A stretch of DNA of 64,000 bases from Leeuwenhoekiella palythoae (GTDB lineage Bacteria > Bacteroidota > Bacteroidia > Flavobacteriales > Flavobacteriaceae), in contig NZ_FQXT01000002.1 in NCBI RefSeq assembly GCF_900130045.1, forward strand, positions 1-64,000, given 5' to 3'. Made by a program: the position numbers and the translations under genes. The notes below the pieces were generated by a model. The model saw nothing but the letters and a program-made list of their open reading frames with translations, was not told the DNA's origin and did no database searches. Shown in pieces: positions 41,308 to 50,844 of this stretch. How positions within the stretch are numbered: the stretch's first letter is position 1; every line of letters begins with the position of its first letter.

Positions 41308-42658
41308 ACGGTGGTTGTATAAACGTGTAGACAATAGTGCCCTCATCGTATTCAGGGCGATTTTTGGCTTTCTAATTACCGCCGAAGCCTGGGGCGCGAT
41401 CGCCACAGGATGGATCAAACACACACTTCTAGAGGGAGAATTTACCTTTAACTTTATAGGCTTTGACTTTTTGCAGCCGCTTCCCGGTGATGGGATGTAT
41501 TACTATTACGGCCTGATGGGACTCTTTGGCGTTTTTGTGATGCTTGGTTTTAAATACCGTTTTAGCGTAATCGCTTACGGCTTGATGTGGACTTGCGTCT
41601 ATTTGATGCAAAAATCCTCATACAACAACCATTATTACCTTTTAATGCTTTTACTGGGAATCATGGCCTGCCTCCCGGCACATCGGTACTTATCCCTAGA
41701 TGTCAAGTTCAATCCTAAATTGAAAAAAATAAGTATGCCTCGCTGGGTGTATATCATCATTATCGCTCAGTTATGGATTGTGTACACCTACGCCTCTATC
41801 GCTAAAATATATCCAGATTGGCTTGATGCAAGTATGGCTGCGCAACTTATGGCAGCACGCAAAGACTATTGGTTAGTGGGTGATTTTCTGCAACAAAATT
41901 GGGTGCATTGGAGCATCGCTTATGTAGGTATTTTATTTGACGGTCTGATCATTCCGGCTTTGTTATTCAAGCCTACACGGAAAATGGCCTTCTTTATATC
42001 TATATTTTTTCACCTGTTCAACTCCTTTATCTTCCACATCGGGATTTTCCCGTATATGTCACTTGCGTTCACGCTTTTCTTTTTTCCTGCGGAAACTGTG
42101 CGTAATATATTTTTAAAAGGAAAAGAATTATACTCGGGTAATGAAATCATCAAGCCCAAAACGTACAAACCCATCGTAGCGCTTTTTGGCCTCTACTTTG
42201 TAATTCAGATCGCGCTACCTTTGAGACACTGGATCATTAAAGACGATGTATTATGGACCGAAGAAGGCCATCGCCTCAGTTGGCGTATGATGTTGCGCTC
42301 TAAAGGCGGAAGAATAAGTTTTAAAGTCATCGATAAAAAAACCGGTCTTGAGCAAAGTTTCAATTATCGCAAAATGCTCTCTCGGAAACAACAGCGTGTG
42401 GTAGCCACAAAACCAGATGTAATTTGGCAATTCTGCCAGCGCATAAAAGAAGATTTCGCCAAAAAAGGCAAAGAGGTTGCCATTTATGTGAATTGTAGGA
42501 TCAAGGTTAACGATAGTGACTTTCACACCTTGATAGACCCTAAAGTCGATATGGCTTCTGCATCTTGGGATTATTTCTGGCACAATGAGTGGATTCTTCC
42601 TTCTCCATTGCACAACGAAAAAAGAAAACCACCGTACGCTCCTGAAGGTCTTCAGTAA
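41300..42658 (+). CDS. HTTM domain membrane protein (vitamin K-dependent gamma-carboxylase-like)
   Basis: 452 residues. The N-terminal HTTM domain (~10-280) has about seven to eight membrane helices with the family pattern LIVFRAIFGFLITAEAW, SSYNNHYYLLMLL, HRYLSLD and a later FHLFNSFIFHIGIFPY. The C-terminal ~160 residues are soluble, including a WRMMLRSKGG segment like the mitochondrial VKGC homologues. Bacterial members do not have a proven carboxylase role, so the substrate is unknown. It overlaps ribF by 8 bp, suggesting coupled translation. Confidence 0.88.
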   Translation: MLERWLYKRVDNSALIVFRAIFGFLITAEAWGAIATGWIKHTLLEGEFTFNFIGFDFLQPLPGDGMYYYYGLMGLFGVFVMLGFKYRFSVIAYGLMWTCVYLMQKSSYNNHYYLLMLLLGIMACLPAHRYLSLDVKFNPKLKKISMPRWVYIIIIAQLWIVYTYASIAKIYPDWLDASMAAQLMAARKDYWLVGDFLQQNWVHWSIAYVGILFDGLIIPALLFKPTRKMAFFISIFFHLFNSFIFHIGIFPYMSLAFTLFFFPAETVRNIFLKGKELYSGNEIIKPKTYKPIVALFGLYFVIQIALPLRHWIIKDDVLWTEEGHRLSWRMMLRSKGGRISFKVIDKKTGLEQSFNYRKMLSRKQQRVVATKPDVIWQFCQRIKEDFAKKGKEVAIYVNCRIKVNDSDFHTLIDPKVDMASASWDYFWHNEWILPSPLHNEKRKPPYAPEGLQ

Positions 42659-42772
42659 TATTTTGAAGCATTTTTAAAGAGGAGAAGTCTGCGTAGTAAA
42701 CCTTCAAAAATTTAGGTTGTATACGATTAGACTTGTTTGTTTAAACTTGGTTTGTTTTCAGTGGCATTTATG

Positions 42773-42780
42773 TATTTTTG
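42773..42780 (+). promoter_or_regulatory. -33/-7 promoter of serS
   Basis: TATTTTTG with a TTG at 42752-42754, spacing 18 bases, gives a full Bacteroidota-type promoter. The leader to the ATG at 42800 is short. Confidence 0.7.
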
Positions 42781-42799
42781 CCGTCTAAAATTTAAAGCC

Positions 42800-44068
42800 A
42801 TGCTACACGTTACAGACATTCGTGACCACAAAGAAGATTACATAAATGCGCTTACTAAGCGTAATTTTGATGCAACTGAAATGTTTGAACAAGTGCTTTC
42901 ACTTGACGAAAAACGCCGTAGCACGCAAGCCTCCTTAGACAATACTCTAGCTGAAAGCAACAAACTCTCTAAAGAGATCGGGATGCTTTTTAAAAATGGT
43001 GAAGCTCAAAAAGCAAACTTGCTTAAAGAGCGCACCGGTAAGTTAAAAGAAGATTCAAAAAACCTTCAAGAGGTACTTAATGCAACTGTCGAAGAACTTG
43101 ATCAGTTGCTATATACGATTCCTAATATTCCGCAAGCAAGCGTTCCTGCAGGAAAAAGCGACGAGGATAATGAAGAAGTTTTCCGCAAGGGTGATGTTCC
43201 TGTTCTAGCTGAAGGCAGCCTTCCGCATTGGGAATTGGCAAAAAAGTATGACATCATCGATTTTGAATTAGGAACTAAAGTAACCGGAGCCGGATTTCCT
43301 ATTTATAAAGGAAAAGGAGCTCGATTACAACGCGCGCTTATCAACTATTTTCTCGATAAGAATACCGCAGCCGGATACAACGAAGTGCAAGTACCACACC
43401 TAGTAAATGAAGCTTCTGGTTTTGGTACAGGCCAGCTTCCTGACAAAGAAGGTCAAATGTATCACGTAGGCGTTGATGATCTTTATTTGATTCCAACCGC
43501 TGAAGTACCGGTGACCAATATGTTCCGCGACAGCTTACTTGAAGAAAAAGATCTACCTATCACGTGCACCGGGTATACGCCGTGTTTCCGCCGTGAGGCA
43601 GGTTCTTACGGGGCGCACGTACGTGGCCTTAACCGCCTGCACCAGTTTGATAAAGTTGAGATCGTTCGCATTGAGAAAGCTGAAGATAGCGACGCTGCCC
43701 TTGATGGAATGGTAGAACACGTAAAAATGATCTTAGACGAGTTAAAGCTACCGTATAGAATTTTACGCCTTTGTGGTGGTGATCTCGGTTTTACTTCAAG
43801 TCTTACTTATGATTTTGAAGTGTTTTCTACCGCTCAAGATCGTTGGTTAGAGATCAGTAGTGTTTCAAACTTTAAAACCTTTCAGGCAAATCGTTTAAAA
43901 TTGCGTTACCGAGATGCAGAAGGCAATAAACAGCTTGCGCACACCCTTAATGGTAGCTCACTAGCATTACCCCGCGTACTTGCCGGAATTCTAGAAAATT
44001 ATCAAACCGAAGATGGAATCACCATTCCTGAGGTACTTGTACCGTATTGCGGTTTTGATAAAATTTAA
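42800..44068 (+). CDS. serS: seryl-tRNA synthetase
   Basis: 422 residues from ATG 42800, which begins the conserved N-terminus (MLHVTDIRDHKEDY); an ATG 63 bp upstream lies before the promoter and is rejected. The N-terminal antiparallel coiled coil (~30-105) that binds the long arm of tRNA-Ser is followed by class II motifs: TAEVPVTN, motif 2 CFRREAGSYG...GLNRLHQFDKVE and motif 3 NGSSLALPRVLAGILEN. It charges tRNA-Ser. Confidence 0.97.
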   Translation: MLHVTDIRDHKEDYINALTKRNFDATEMFEQVLSLDEKRRSTQASLDNTLAESNKLSKEIGMLFKNGEAQKANLLKERTGKLKEDSKNLQEVLNATVEELDQLLYTIPNIPQASVPAGKSDEDNEEVFRKGDVPVLAEGSLPHWELAKKYDIIDFELGTKVTGAGFPIYKGKGARLQRALINYFLDKNTAAGYNEVQVPHLVNEASGFGTGQLPDKEGQMYHVGVDDLYLIPTAEVPVTNMFRDSLLEEKDLPITCTGYTPCFRREAGSYGAHVRGLNRLHQFDKVEIVRIEKAEDSDAALDGMVEHVKMILDELKLPYRILRLCGGDLGFTSSLTYDFEVFSTAQDRWLEISSVSNFKTFQANRLKLRYRDAEGNKQLAHTLNGSSLALPRVLAGILENYQTEDGITIPEVLVPYCGFDKI

Positions 44069-44154
44069 GCAACAAATACTAGCATAACCGGGCTTTCGTT
44101 TTAGAAGCAGGAGACTGCTTGAACTTTAGTATCTTTAACTAAAATCGAAAGCCT

Positions 44155-45939
44155 GTGTTACGCATATTTTTCTTAGCTCTTTCTCTACTTGGCTTTTTGC
44201 CGCTTCAGGCTCAAGAAGATCTTCTTGCGCGCAATTATATGCAACAAGGAGCTTATGAAAAAGCCGCGCTTTTATATGAAGGCTTGGTAGCAAAAACTCC
44301 CGGAAACACCAATCTGGTCACCAGCTTGGTCGAAGCGTATCAGCAATTAGAACAGTACGACAAAGCCGAGAAAGTACTGTTAGAAACGCTTGAACTGTCT
44401 AAAAATCTTGTCTACATCAAAGTTGATTTGGCTTACAATTATCAATTGCAAGGCTTGGATGCTAAAGCGCAACAACTGTATACAGAGGTTATTGAGCAGG
44501 TAAGAGCAAATCCGCCGCTAGCAAGTATGGTAGGCCGAACGTTTAAAAAATACAACCTGCTAGACGAGGCTGCCACAACTTATACTTTAGCAAAAGACGC
44601 CGGCTTAAACAGTGTTTATATCAATGTGGAACTGGCCCGCATTTATGGCGAGCAGGGCAACATTGAGCAGATGTTTGATGCATATATCAACCTTATTTTA
44701 GAAAGTGACCGGTATCAAAGTCTTGCACAGCGCGCATTTAATGATTTTATCACTGATGATCCTCAAAATGAAGCCAACGGCATTTTTAGAACCCTGCTGC
44801 TAAAAAGACTTCAAGACGATCCCAACCTGCTTTACAACCGTTTGTTAAGTTGGTTGTTCATTCAGCAGAAAGAATACAGCAAAGCATTTATTCAAGAAAA
44901 AGCGATCGCACGACGCACAAATGATCTTAATGGCATTTTTACCCTTGCAAGTGTAGCCAAGGAAAATGAAGCTTTTGAGCTGGCAAGCACGATTTATCAA
45001 TACCTGGTAGAGCAAGCGCCAAGCGACGAGATGCGCCTATTTGCACATCAAGAATTACTGGATCTCAGGGTTCAAAAGAACGATCAGGCAGATTTTGCTA
45101 GCATTGAAGCGACATATAAAAGTTTGCTTAATCAATTTGGTACGGCTGCCGAAACGCTTGATCTACAAACTAAATACGCACACTTTTTAGCCTTCAATCA
45201 AAATAAAAAGGAAGAAGCTTCGGCATTTTTAAAAGAAACACTCAATTTAAAACTGAATCGGTTTCAAGAAGCCCGCGTTAAGATGGAACTTGCTGATATT
45301 TTGGTTCTCGAGGAACGCTTCAACGCAGCATTGATCTATTATTCTCAAATTCAGAAGAATTTAAAAGACAATATTTTAGCCCAAGAAGCACGTTTTAAAG
45401 TCGCAAAAACCAGTTATTACAAAGGTGACTTTGAGTGGGCAAAAACACAGCTGAAGGTTTTAAAATCTTCTGCTGAGCAATTGATCGCTAACGATGCTCA
45501 AGACTTGTATTTACTGATTACAGACAATACTGTGGGTGATTCTACACAAACGGCACTAAAGACTTTTGCTAAAGCAGATCTGTTACTTTTTCAGAACAAA
45601 CAGGATGCAGCGCTAGAGGTTTACAACACGCTTTTAGCTGAACATAAGGATAAAGCCATTGAGGATGAAACCTTGCTAGAACAAGCTAAAATCTTTGAAA
45701 ATAAAGGCTTATATGATCGTGCAGCGCAAAATTACCTGCTTATTTTAGAGAGACACGGTGACGATATTCTTGCAGATGATGCGCATTATCGCTTGGGTAA
45801 TTTATATGCAAACCAACTAGATCAGCCCGAAAAAGCAAAAGAGCAGTACGAGAAGATCATTTTTAATTTTGCTGACAGTATTTTTTATGTAGATGCGCAG
45901 CAAAAATACCGCAAATTAAGAGGGGACGCGATCAACTGA
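44155..45939 (+). CDS. exported TPR-repeat protein
   Basis: 594 residues from a GTG start that gives a signal peptide (LRIFFLALSLLGFLPLQAQ). The whole mature protein is helical, with repeated TPR-like units at ~22-200 and again ~360-590 (YDRAAQNYLLILERHGDDILADDAHYRLG at the end resembles BamD/YbgF-type TPRs). No enzyme motif is seen. Such proteins act as periplasmic scaffolds, but the partner is unknown. A TATCTTTA box 20 bases before the start may be its promoter. Confidence 0.83.
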   Translation: MLRIFFLALSLLGFLPLQAQEDLLARNYMQQGAYEKAALLYEGLVAKTPGNTNLVTSLVEAYQQLEQYDKAEKVLLETLELSKNLVYIKVDLAYNYQLQGLDAKAQQLYTEVIEQVRANPPLASMVGRTFKKYNLLDEAATTYTLAKDAGLNSVYINVELARIYGEQGNIEQMFDAYINLILESDRYQSLAQRAFNDFITDDPQNEANGIFRTLLLKRLQDDPNLLYNRLLSWLFIQQKEYSKAFIQEKAIARRTNDLNGIFTLASVAKENEAFELASTIYQYLVEQAPSDEMRLFAHQELLDLRVQKNDQADFASIEATYKSLLNQFGTAAETLDLQTKYAHFLAFNQNKKEEASAFLKETLNLKLNRFQEARVKMELADILVLEERFNAALIYYSQIQKNLKDNILAQEARFKVAKTSYYKGDFEWAKTQLKVLKSSAEQLIANDAQDLYLLITDNTVGDSTQTALKTFAKADLLLFQNKQDAALEVYNTLLAEHKDKAIEDETLLEQAKIFENKGLYDRAAQNYLLILERHGDDILADDAHYRLGNLYANQLDQPEKAKEQYEKIIFNFADSIFYVDAQQKYRKLRGDAIN

Positions 45940-45943
45940 TGTG

Positions 45944-45951
45944 TATCTTTG
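45944..45951 (+). promoter_or_regulatory. TAnnTTTG -7 element upstream of DUF4286 gene
   Basis: TATCTTTG, ~68 bases before the ATG at 46019. The leader contains an imperfect hairpin (CCTTAGGG...CCCTAGGG, 45974-45996). Confidence 0.55.
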
Positions 45952-46018
45952 CCGACCAAAAAAAGATGACCTGCCTTAGGGTATTATTCCCTAGGGTGGT
46001 GCTAAATAAAATTGCGCT

Positions 46019-46345
46019 ATGATTATATATAATGTTACGGTAAATGTTGATGACAGTGTACACAGCGATTGGTTGTACTGGATTCGCAATGAGCACATCC
46101 CAGATATGCTTGCTACCGGAAAATTTGTAAAAGCTTTAATGACCAAAGTTTTAGTCAAAGAAGAAATGGGTGGCCAGAGCTACTCGATACAATACACTGC
46201 AAAAAGCAAAGATTCTCTTGCCCGCTATTATAAAGAAGACGCGCCAAAACTTCGTGAAGAAGCCGGGCGTTTTGGTGATAAAGTACTTTCGTTTAGAACA
46301 GAGCTTGAGATCATCACCGAGCAAACCGAATTTAAACCGCAGTAA
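46019..46345 (+). CDS. DUF4286 family protein
   Basis: 108 residues with the family pattern: MIIYNVTVNVD at the start, WLYWIRNEHIPDMLATGKF, SIQYTAKS and a final FRTELEII strand. The predicted fold is a ferredoxin-like dimer similar to small heme-binding or EthD-type domains, but no function is established. It precedes rsmA by 31 bp and is probably co-transcribed with it. Confidence 0.88.
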   Translation: MIIYNVTVNVDDSVHSDWLYWIRNEHIPDMLATGKFVKALMTKVLVKEEMGGQSYSIQYTAKSKDSLARYYKEDAPKLREEAGRFGDKVLSFRTELEIITEQTEFKPQ

Positions 46346-46376
46346 TCATTTAAGCCTGCATTTTTAAATCCTATTG

Positions 46377-47228
46377 ATGAAAAAAAAGTTTACCCGTACG
46401 CATAAAAAAGCCGCTTCAGAAGATCCTGTGAAGGCCAAAAAGCATTTGGGTCAACACTTTTTGAAGGATGAAACTATTGCAAAAAAAATAGCTGAAACCT
46501 TAAGCTATGACGGGTATTCTGAAGTTTTAGAAATAGGCCCTGGCACCGGTGTGCTCACAAAATATTTGTTGCGCAAAGACAGCAACGTAACCGCGATAGA
46601 CCTTGACAGCGAGTCTATCGTGTATCTCAATCACAGCTTTCCATTAGAACATCCACAACTTATGGAAGGCTGTACTTTAAATGTTGTAGAAGCCGACTTT
46701 CTCAAGTTTGATCTCAGCAAATTATATGGGGATCAAGCTTTTGCCATCACCGGGAATTTCCCGTATAATATTTCAACGCAAATCGTGTTTAAAATGCTGG
46801 AGTGGCGCGATCAGGTGCCTGAATTTAGCGGAATGTTCCAGAAAGAAGTGGCGCAGCGCATTTGTGAGCCAGAAGGCAGCAAAGCTTACGGCATTCTTTC
46901 GGTATTAGCACAGGCTTTTTATGATGCCGAATATTTATTTACCGTTCCGCCCGGTGTTTTCAATCCGCCGCCTAAGGTAGACAGCGGAGTTCTAAAACTC
47001 ACCCGTAAAGCCAATTACAAAGATCTTGCTTGCGATCCTGATCAATTGTTCAAAGTGGTTAAAATGGCATTTCAGCAACGGCGCAAAACCCTTAGAAACA
47101 GCCTTAAACAATTAGAACTCAGCGACAGCTTTCGCGAAAGCGAAATTTTTAATAAACGTCCTGAGCAACTAAGCGTCGACGCCTTTATAAAACTCACTCA
47201 AGATATTGCCGAAGATTTAGAAAAGTAG
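46377..47228 (+). CDS. rsmA: 16S rRNA (adenine1518/1519-N6)-dimethyltransferase
   Basis: 283 residues from ATG 46377 (a TTG one codon earlier is also open). It dimethylates two adjacent adenines near the 3' end of 16S rRNA during 30S maturation. The SAM-binding block is [16 protein letters not shown], the catalytic motif is NFPYNIS (NLPYN in most), and the C-terminal helical domain includes [12 protein letters not shown]. The basic N-terminal extension is typical of Bacteroidota members. Confidence 0.96.
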   Translation: MKKKFTRTHKKAASEDPVKAKKHLGQHFLKDETIAKKIAETLSYDGYSEVLEIGPGTGVLTKYLLRKDSNVTAIDLDSESIVYLNHSFPLEHPQLMEGCTLNVVEADFLKFDLSKLYGDQAFAITGNFPYNISTQIVFKMLEWRDQVPEFSGMFQKEVAQRICEPEGSKAYGILSVLAQAFYDAEYLFTVPPGVFNPPPKVDSGVLKLTRKANYKDLACDPDQLFKVVKMAFQQRRKTLRNSLKQLELSDSFRESEIFNKRPEQLSVDAFIKLTQDIAEDLEK

Positions 47229-47319
47229 GTCTTATCCCAAGCCAACAACAATATCGTTTTCGGGCTTAGCCGGGCGGTAAATGTATCTTAAACCCCACGC
47301 AATCTGTGTTGAGTTTATT

Positions 47320-47327
47320 TATATTTG
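47320..47327 (+). promoter_or_regulatory. TAnnTTTG -7 element of mgtE
   Basis: TATATTTG, 41 bases before the mgtE start codon. Confidence 0.55.
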
Positions 47328-47368
47328 CCTGACTCAAAAAAATACAAACCCTCAATAAAGTAGCGACT

Positions 47369-48721
47369 ATGGCTTTTGAACTTACCGAAGACCTTATAGA
47401 GCAAATTGAAAACTTTATCGAGGTTGGTGATGACACCAGTATTCTTGCACTTTTAGAGGAAGTTCACCACGCTGATATCGCCGAGATCCTTGATGAGATC
47501 TCTACCGAAGAGGCCACCTACCTGATCAAACTTCTGGATAGTGAGAAAACTTCTGAAGCGCTGATGGAGCTTGACGAAGGCTATCGGGAAGAAATTCTGG
47601 ACAACCTATCCCCTCAAGAAATTGCAGATGAACTTAACGAACTAGACACCGATGATGCGGTTGACTTTTTATCTGAATTAGATGAAGATATTCAGCGTCA
47701 GGTTATTGATGCGATTGAAGATGAAGAGCATGCGCGCGACATTATTGAGATGTTGCGGTATGATGAGGATTCTGCCGGTGGTTTGATGGCAAAAGAGCTC
47801 GTACGCGTGCGCGAAACGTGGACGGTTGCCGGTTGTGTACGCAAAATGCGGGCGCAGGCGCAGAACGTGACTCGGGTACATTCGGTTTACGTGGTTGATA
47901 AAAATGATCATCTCATCGGAAGGCTTTCTTTAAAAGACCTGCTGACCGCCGAAGCCAAGTCTAAAATTTCAGACATTTATATACCCAATGTAGATTCGGT
48001 AAACGTGCACGATACCGGCGAGGATGTAGCCCGAATTATGCAAAAATATGATCTTGAAGCGGTACCGGTCGTGAATGATGCCGGTGTGCTACTCGGGCGT
48101 ATTACGGTTGATGATATTCTCGATTTTATACGAGATGAGGCCGATGAAGATTACCGAATGGCGGCAGGTATTTCTCAGACGGTAGAGGCTGACGATAACC
48201 TGTTTAAACTCACCAGAGCGCGACTGCCGTGGTTGATGATCGGGATGTTTGGCGGTCTTGGGGCTGCAAGTATTATTACCGGTTTCAACAGTATTTTTGA
48301 AACCTTTCCTAAACTGCTCGTTTTCGTTCCGCTTATTCAGGCAACCGCCGGAAACGTAGGCGTTCAATCTAGTGCGATCGTCGTTCAAGGATTGGCAAAC
48401 GATTCGCTTAAAGGCAACATTGCAGGTCGTTTACTCAAAGAATGTGCTTTGGCAATTATTAATGGTCTTGCCATCGCAACGGTTGTTCTCGTTATCAGTC
48501 ATTTTTTCTTTGAAACCACCTATTTAGAGTCGGTAAGCATAGGCGTTGCGATCATTGCCGTTATTATTTTAGCCGCCTTGATCGGTACTTTCATTCCGAT
48601 TGTATTAGACAAAAGAGGTATCGATCCCGCTGTAGCTACAGGTCCGTTTATCACCACCAGCAATGACGTCTTCGGTATTCTCACCTACTTTTTAATCGCC
48701 AAGCTCATTCTGGGCTTTTAA
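47369..48721 (+). CDS. mgtE: magnesium transporter MgtE
   Basis: 450 residues: N-terminal helical domain of MgtE_N superhelical type (~10-130), two CBS domains (~140-260, with EDSAGGLMAKELV before them), a connecting helix and five membrane helices (~285-450), including the LVFVPLIQATAGNVGVQSSAIVVQGLA pore segment. Cytosolic Mg2+ bound between the N and CBS domains closes the channel in the family. The gene stands as its own transcription unit. Confidence 0.95.
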   Translation: MAFELTEDLIEQIENFIEVGDDTSILALLEEVHHADIAEILDEISTEEATYLIKLLDSEKTSEALMELDEGYREEILDNLSPQEIADELNELDTDDAVDFLSELDEDIQRQVIDAIEDEEHARDIIEMLRYDEDSAGGLMAKELVRVRETWTVAGCVRKMRAQAQNVTRVHSVYVVDKNDHLIGRLSLKDLLTAEAKSKISDIYIPNVDSVNVHDTGEDVARIMQKYDLEAVPVVNDAGVLLGRITVDDILDFIRDEADEDYRMAAGISQTVEADDNLFKLTRARLPWLMIGMFGGLGAASIITGFNSIFETFPKLLVFVPLIQATAGNVGVQSSAIVVQGLANDSLKGNIAGRLLKECALAIINGLAIATVVLVISHFFFETTYLESVSIGVAIIAVIILAALIGTFIPIVLDKRGIDPAVATGPFITTSNDVFGILTYFLIAKLILGF

Positions 48722-48778
48722 TGGTATTAAATTCTTCTCAAAACCACTAATAACAGTCACGCTCCCTTAAGAGTTTCG

Positions 48779-48786
48779 TATTTTTG
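48779..48786 (+). promoter_or_regulatory. TAnnTTTG -7 element abutting the thioesterase start codon
   Basis: TATTTTTG ends 4 bases before ATG 48791, the same spacing as at 2975/2980. This predicts a nearly leaderless transcript. Confidence 0.55.
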
Positions 48787-48790
48787 AGCA

Positions 48791-49201
48791 ATGATGAATG
48801 CAAAAACGTTTAAGCTCAATATTACAGTTCCTGCCGAAGCAATTGACGGCTTAGGCCACGTAAATAACGTGATCTATTTACAATGGGTGCAAGATGTCGC
48901 TGAAGCGCATTGGCAGCATAATTCCACCGAAGAAATGCTTGAAAAATATGCCTGGGTAGCCTTAGAGCACACAATTAAATATCACGCTCCCGCATTTGAA
49001 GGCGAACAGATCACTATAGAAACCTGGGTAGAAAAGTTTGAAGGTGTTCGTTCTATTCGCCGGACTAAAATCTTTAGACCTTCAGACAACAAAATTCTTG
49101 CAACCTCCATCACAAACTGGTGTCTGCTGAATATGCAAACCCGTAAACCAATGCGTGTGCCCGAGACATTTACTGCTTACTACGAAGAGGTTAATCAATA
49201 A
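48791..49201 (+). CDS. acyl-CoA thioesterase, 4HBT hotdog family
   Basis: 136 residues with the 4-hydroxybenzoyl-CoA thioesterase-like pattern: GLGHVNNVIYLQWVQDVAEAHW near the N-terminus, where the asparagine and aspartate/glutamate form the active region, followed by IKYHAPAFEGEQITIETWV. It should hydrolyse short or medium acyl-CoA thioesters in the cytoplasm. The downstream dehydrogenase gene starts 17 bp later, so they share an operon. The substrate is unknown. Confidence 0.9.
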   Translation: MMNAKTFKLNITVPAEAIDGLGHVNNVIYLQWVQDVAEAHWQHNSTEEMLEKYAWVALEHTIKYHAPAFEGEQITIETWVEKFEGVRSIRRTKIFRPSDNKILATSITNWCLLNMQTRKPMRVPETFTAYYEEVNQ

Positions 49202-49218
49202 GCATCCAACTTTTAACT

Positions 49219-50163
49219 ATGAGAATTCTACATATAGACAGCAACCACGACTTGATGATCGAGCAACTCCAAGCCGCAGGTCATATCAATGAGGAGGACT
49301 ATACATCTTCAAAAGAGGAAATCGAAGCTAAAATCGAGCAGTATGAAGGCGTAGTCATTCGCAGCAGATTTAAGATCGATAAGCAGTTTCTTGATGCTGC
49401 CACCAATCTTAAATTCATTGCCCGTGTGGGTGCCGGTCTGGAGAGCATAGATATTCCTTATGCGGAGTCTAAAGGAATCGCTCTAATCGCAGCACCAGAG
49501 GGTAATCGCAATGCAGTTGGTGAACACGCTTTAGGGATGTTACTGATGCTTTTCAATAAACTAAAGCAAGCCGATGCCGAAGTTCGCGCCGGGCAGTGGA
49601 ATCGTGAAAAAAACCGCGGTTTGGAGCTTGAAGGTAAAACGGTAGGACTCATAGGTTATGGGAATATGGGTAATGCATTCTCTAAGAAGTTGAAAGGCTT
49701 TGACTGCGAGGTGCTTTGTTATGATATTCGCCCCAATTTAGGAAATGAGAATGCCACTCAAGTGAGTTTAGAAGAACTTCAGCAACGTGCAGATGTTTTG
49801 AGTTTACATACACCGTGGACACCCCTTACCGATAAAATGGTAGATACTGAATTTATTAACGGATTCAAGAAACCGTTTTGGCTTATCAATACCGCTCGCG
49901 GAAAAAGTGTAGTGACTGAAGCACTTACCAATGCTTTAAAAAGTGGAAAGATCTTAGGTGCGGGACTTGATGTACTCGAATACGAAAAACTCTCTTTTGA
50001 AAATCTATTTACAGACACCGAGCAAATGCCTGAACCGCTACAATACTTAATTCAAGCTGAAAATGTAGTGCTCACACCACACATCGCAGGCTGGACAGTC
50101 GAAAGCAAGATTAAACTTGCTCAGACTATTGTTGACAAAATTCTAGCATTAGCAATTAAATAG
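49219..50163 (+). CDS. D-2-hydroxyacid dehydrogenase (phosphoglycerate dehydrogenase-like)
   Basis: 314 residues. The NAD-binding fold has VGLIGYGNMGNAFSKKL; the catalytic Arg lies in the VGAGLESID region/NTARG segment, the Glu in the LDVLEYE block, and the histidine in LTPHIAGWT. It lacks the C-terminal ACT domain of full-length SerA. It reduces or oxidises a 2-keto/2-hydroxy acid; 3-phosphoglycerate is one option, but the family is broad and no serine genes are adjacent. Confidence 0.88.
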   Translation: MRILHIDSNHDLMIEQLQAAGHINEEDYTSSKEEIEAKIEQYEGVVIRSRFKIDKQFLDAATNLKFIARVGAGLESIDIPYAESKGIALIAAPEGNRNAVGEHALGMLLMLFNKLKQADAEVRAGQWNREKNRGLELEGKTVGLIGYGNMGNAFSKKLKGFDCEVLCYDIRPNLGNENATQVSLEELQQRADVLSLHTPWTPLTDKMVDTEFINGFKKPFWLINTARGKSVVTEALTNALKSGKILGAGLDVLEYEKLSFENLFTDTEQMPEPLQYLIQAENVVLTPHIAGWTVESKIKLAQTIVDKILALAIK

Positions 50164-50235
50164 GATTCCATACTACCGGCGCAAAATCGTTGGTTTTAAG
50201 GCTTTTTTGTAACTTAGGAGTGGTAACACACTTCT

Positions 50236-50838
50236 ATGCAACACATTTACGATCCTGATTTTCAAAACAAAGATTTAGCTGCTAAAACAACGGCTGCCTT
50301 AGATAAGCTGGCTGATGCTTTTAAAACATTGCAGTGGGCGAGCCAAAAAGAAAATGGTTTCTCCCCGCTTCAACAAAAATTAGTATTCTTTATTGCCTAT
50401 CACGGTCCCACAGAAAACACCGTAAGTCAACTGGTTAAAGAATTTCAGGTTACTAAAGCAACAATTAGTGATTGTATAAAAACGCTTGAGCAACGTAAAC
50501 TTTTAACCAAAGTACTCAACCATAAAGACAACAGGCGTTTTCACATTACACTCACCGAAAAAGGTAAAGAAGTCGTTGCACAACTTAACGAACCTGCAAC
50601 ACCCGTCTACAATGCTTTAGAAACAGAATCCTCTGAAGATTTAAAGCAGCTTTATACTAGTTTGTTTTCCATACTATCTAAATTGAAGAAAGAAAATACG
50701 GTCGCTTTAAGCAGGTCGTGTCACGATTGCAAAGCCTACCGCTCAGACGGAATCAATCATGCTTTTTGTATGGAATTACGCACGCAACTTCACCCTGAAA
50801 ATCGAAGAATAGATTGTCCTAAACATCAACCTAAATAA
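50236..50838 (+). CDS. MarR-type winged-helix regulator with C-terminal four-cysteine cluster
   Basis: 200 residues. The winged helix (~40-118) includes a recognition helix around TKATISDCIKTLE and the wing HKDNRRFHITLT. After a helical dimer segment comes a C-terminal extension with C162-x2-C165-x12-C178-x15-C194 ending in DCPKH, suited to zinc or an Fe-S cluster. A cysteine (C80) also lies in the DNA-reading helix. The cluster could make it a redox or metal sensor (inference). VOC and GNAT genes follow at 7 and 21 bp, likely its regulon. Confidence 0.87.
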   Translation: MQHIYDPDFQNKDLAAKTTAALDKLADAFKTLQWASQKENGFSPLQQKLVFFIAYHGPTENTVSQLVKEFQVTKATISDCIKTLEQRKLLTKVLNHKDNRRFHITLTEKGKEVVAQLNEPATPVYNALETESSEDLKQLYTSLFSILSKLKKENTVALSRSCHDCKAYRSDGINHAFCMELRTQLHPENRRIDCPKHQPK

Positions 50839-50844
50839 TACAGT

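Noticed and set aside
42737-42799. Longer N-terminus for seryl-tRNA synthetase
   Set aside because: It would start upstream of the serS promoter element, and the conserved SerRS N-terminus begins at ATG 42800.
45960-46018. Riboswitch in the leader of the DUF4286 gene
   Set aside because: Only one imperfect hairpin is visible, and it matches no riboswitch class I know.
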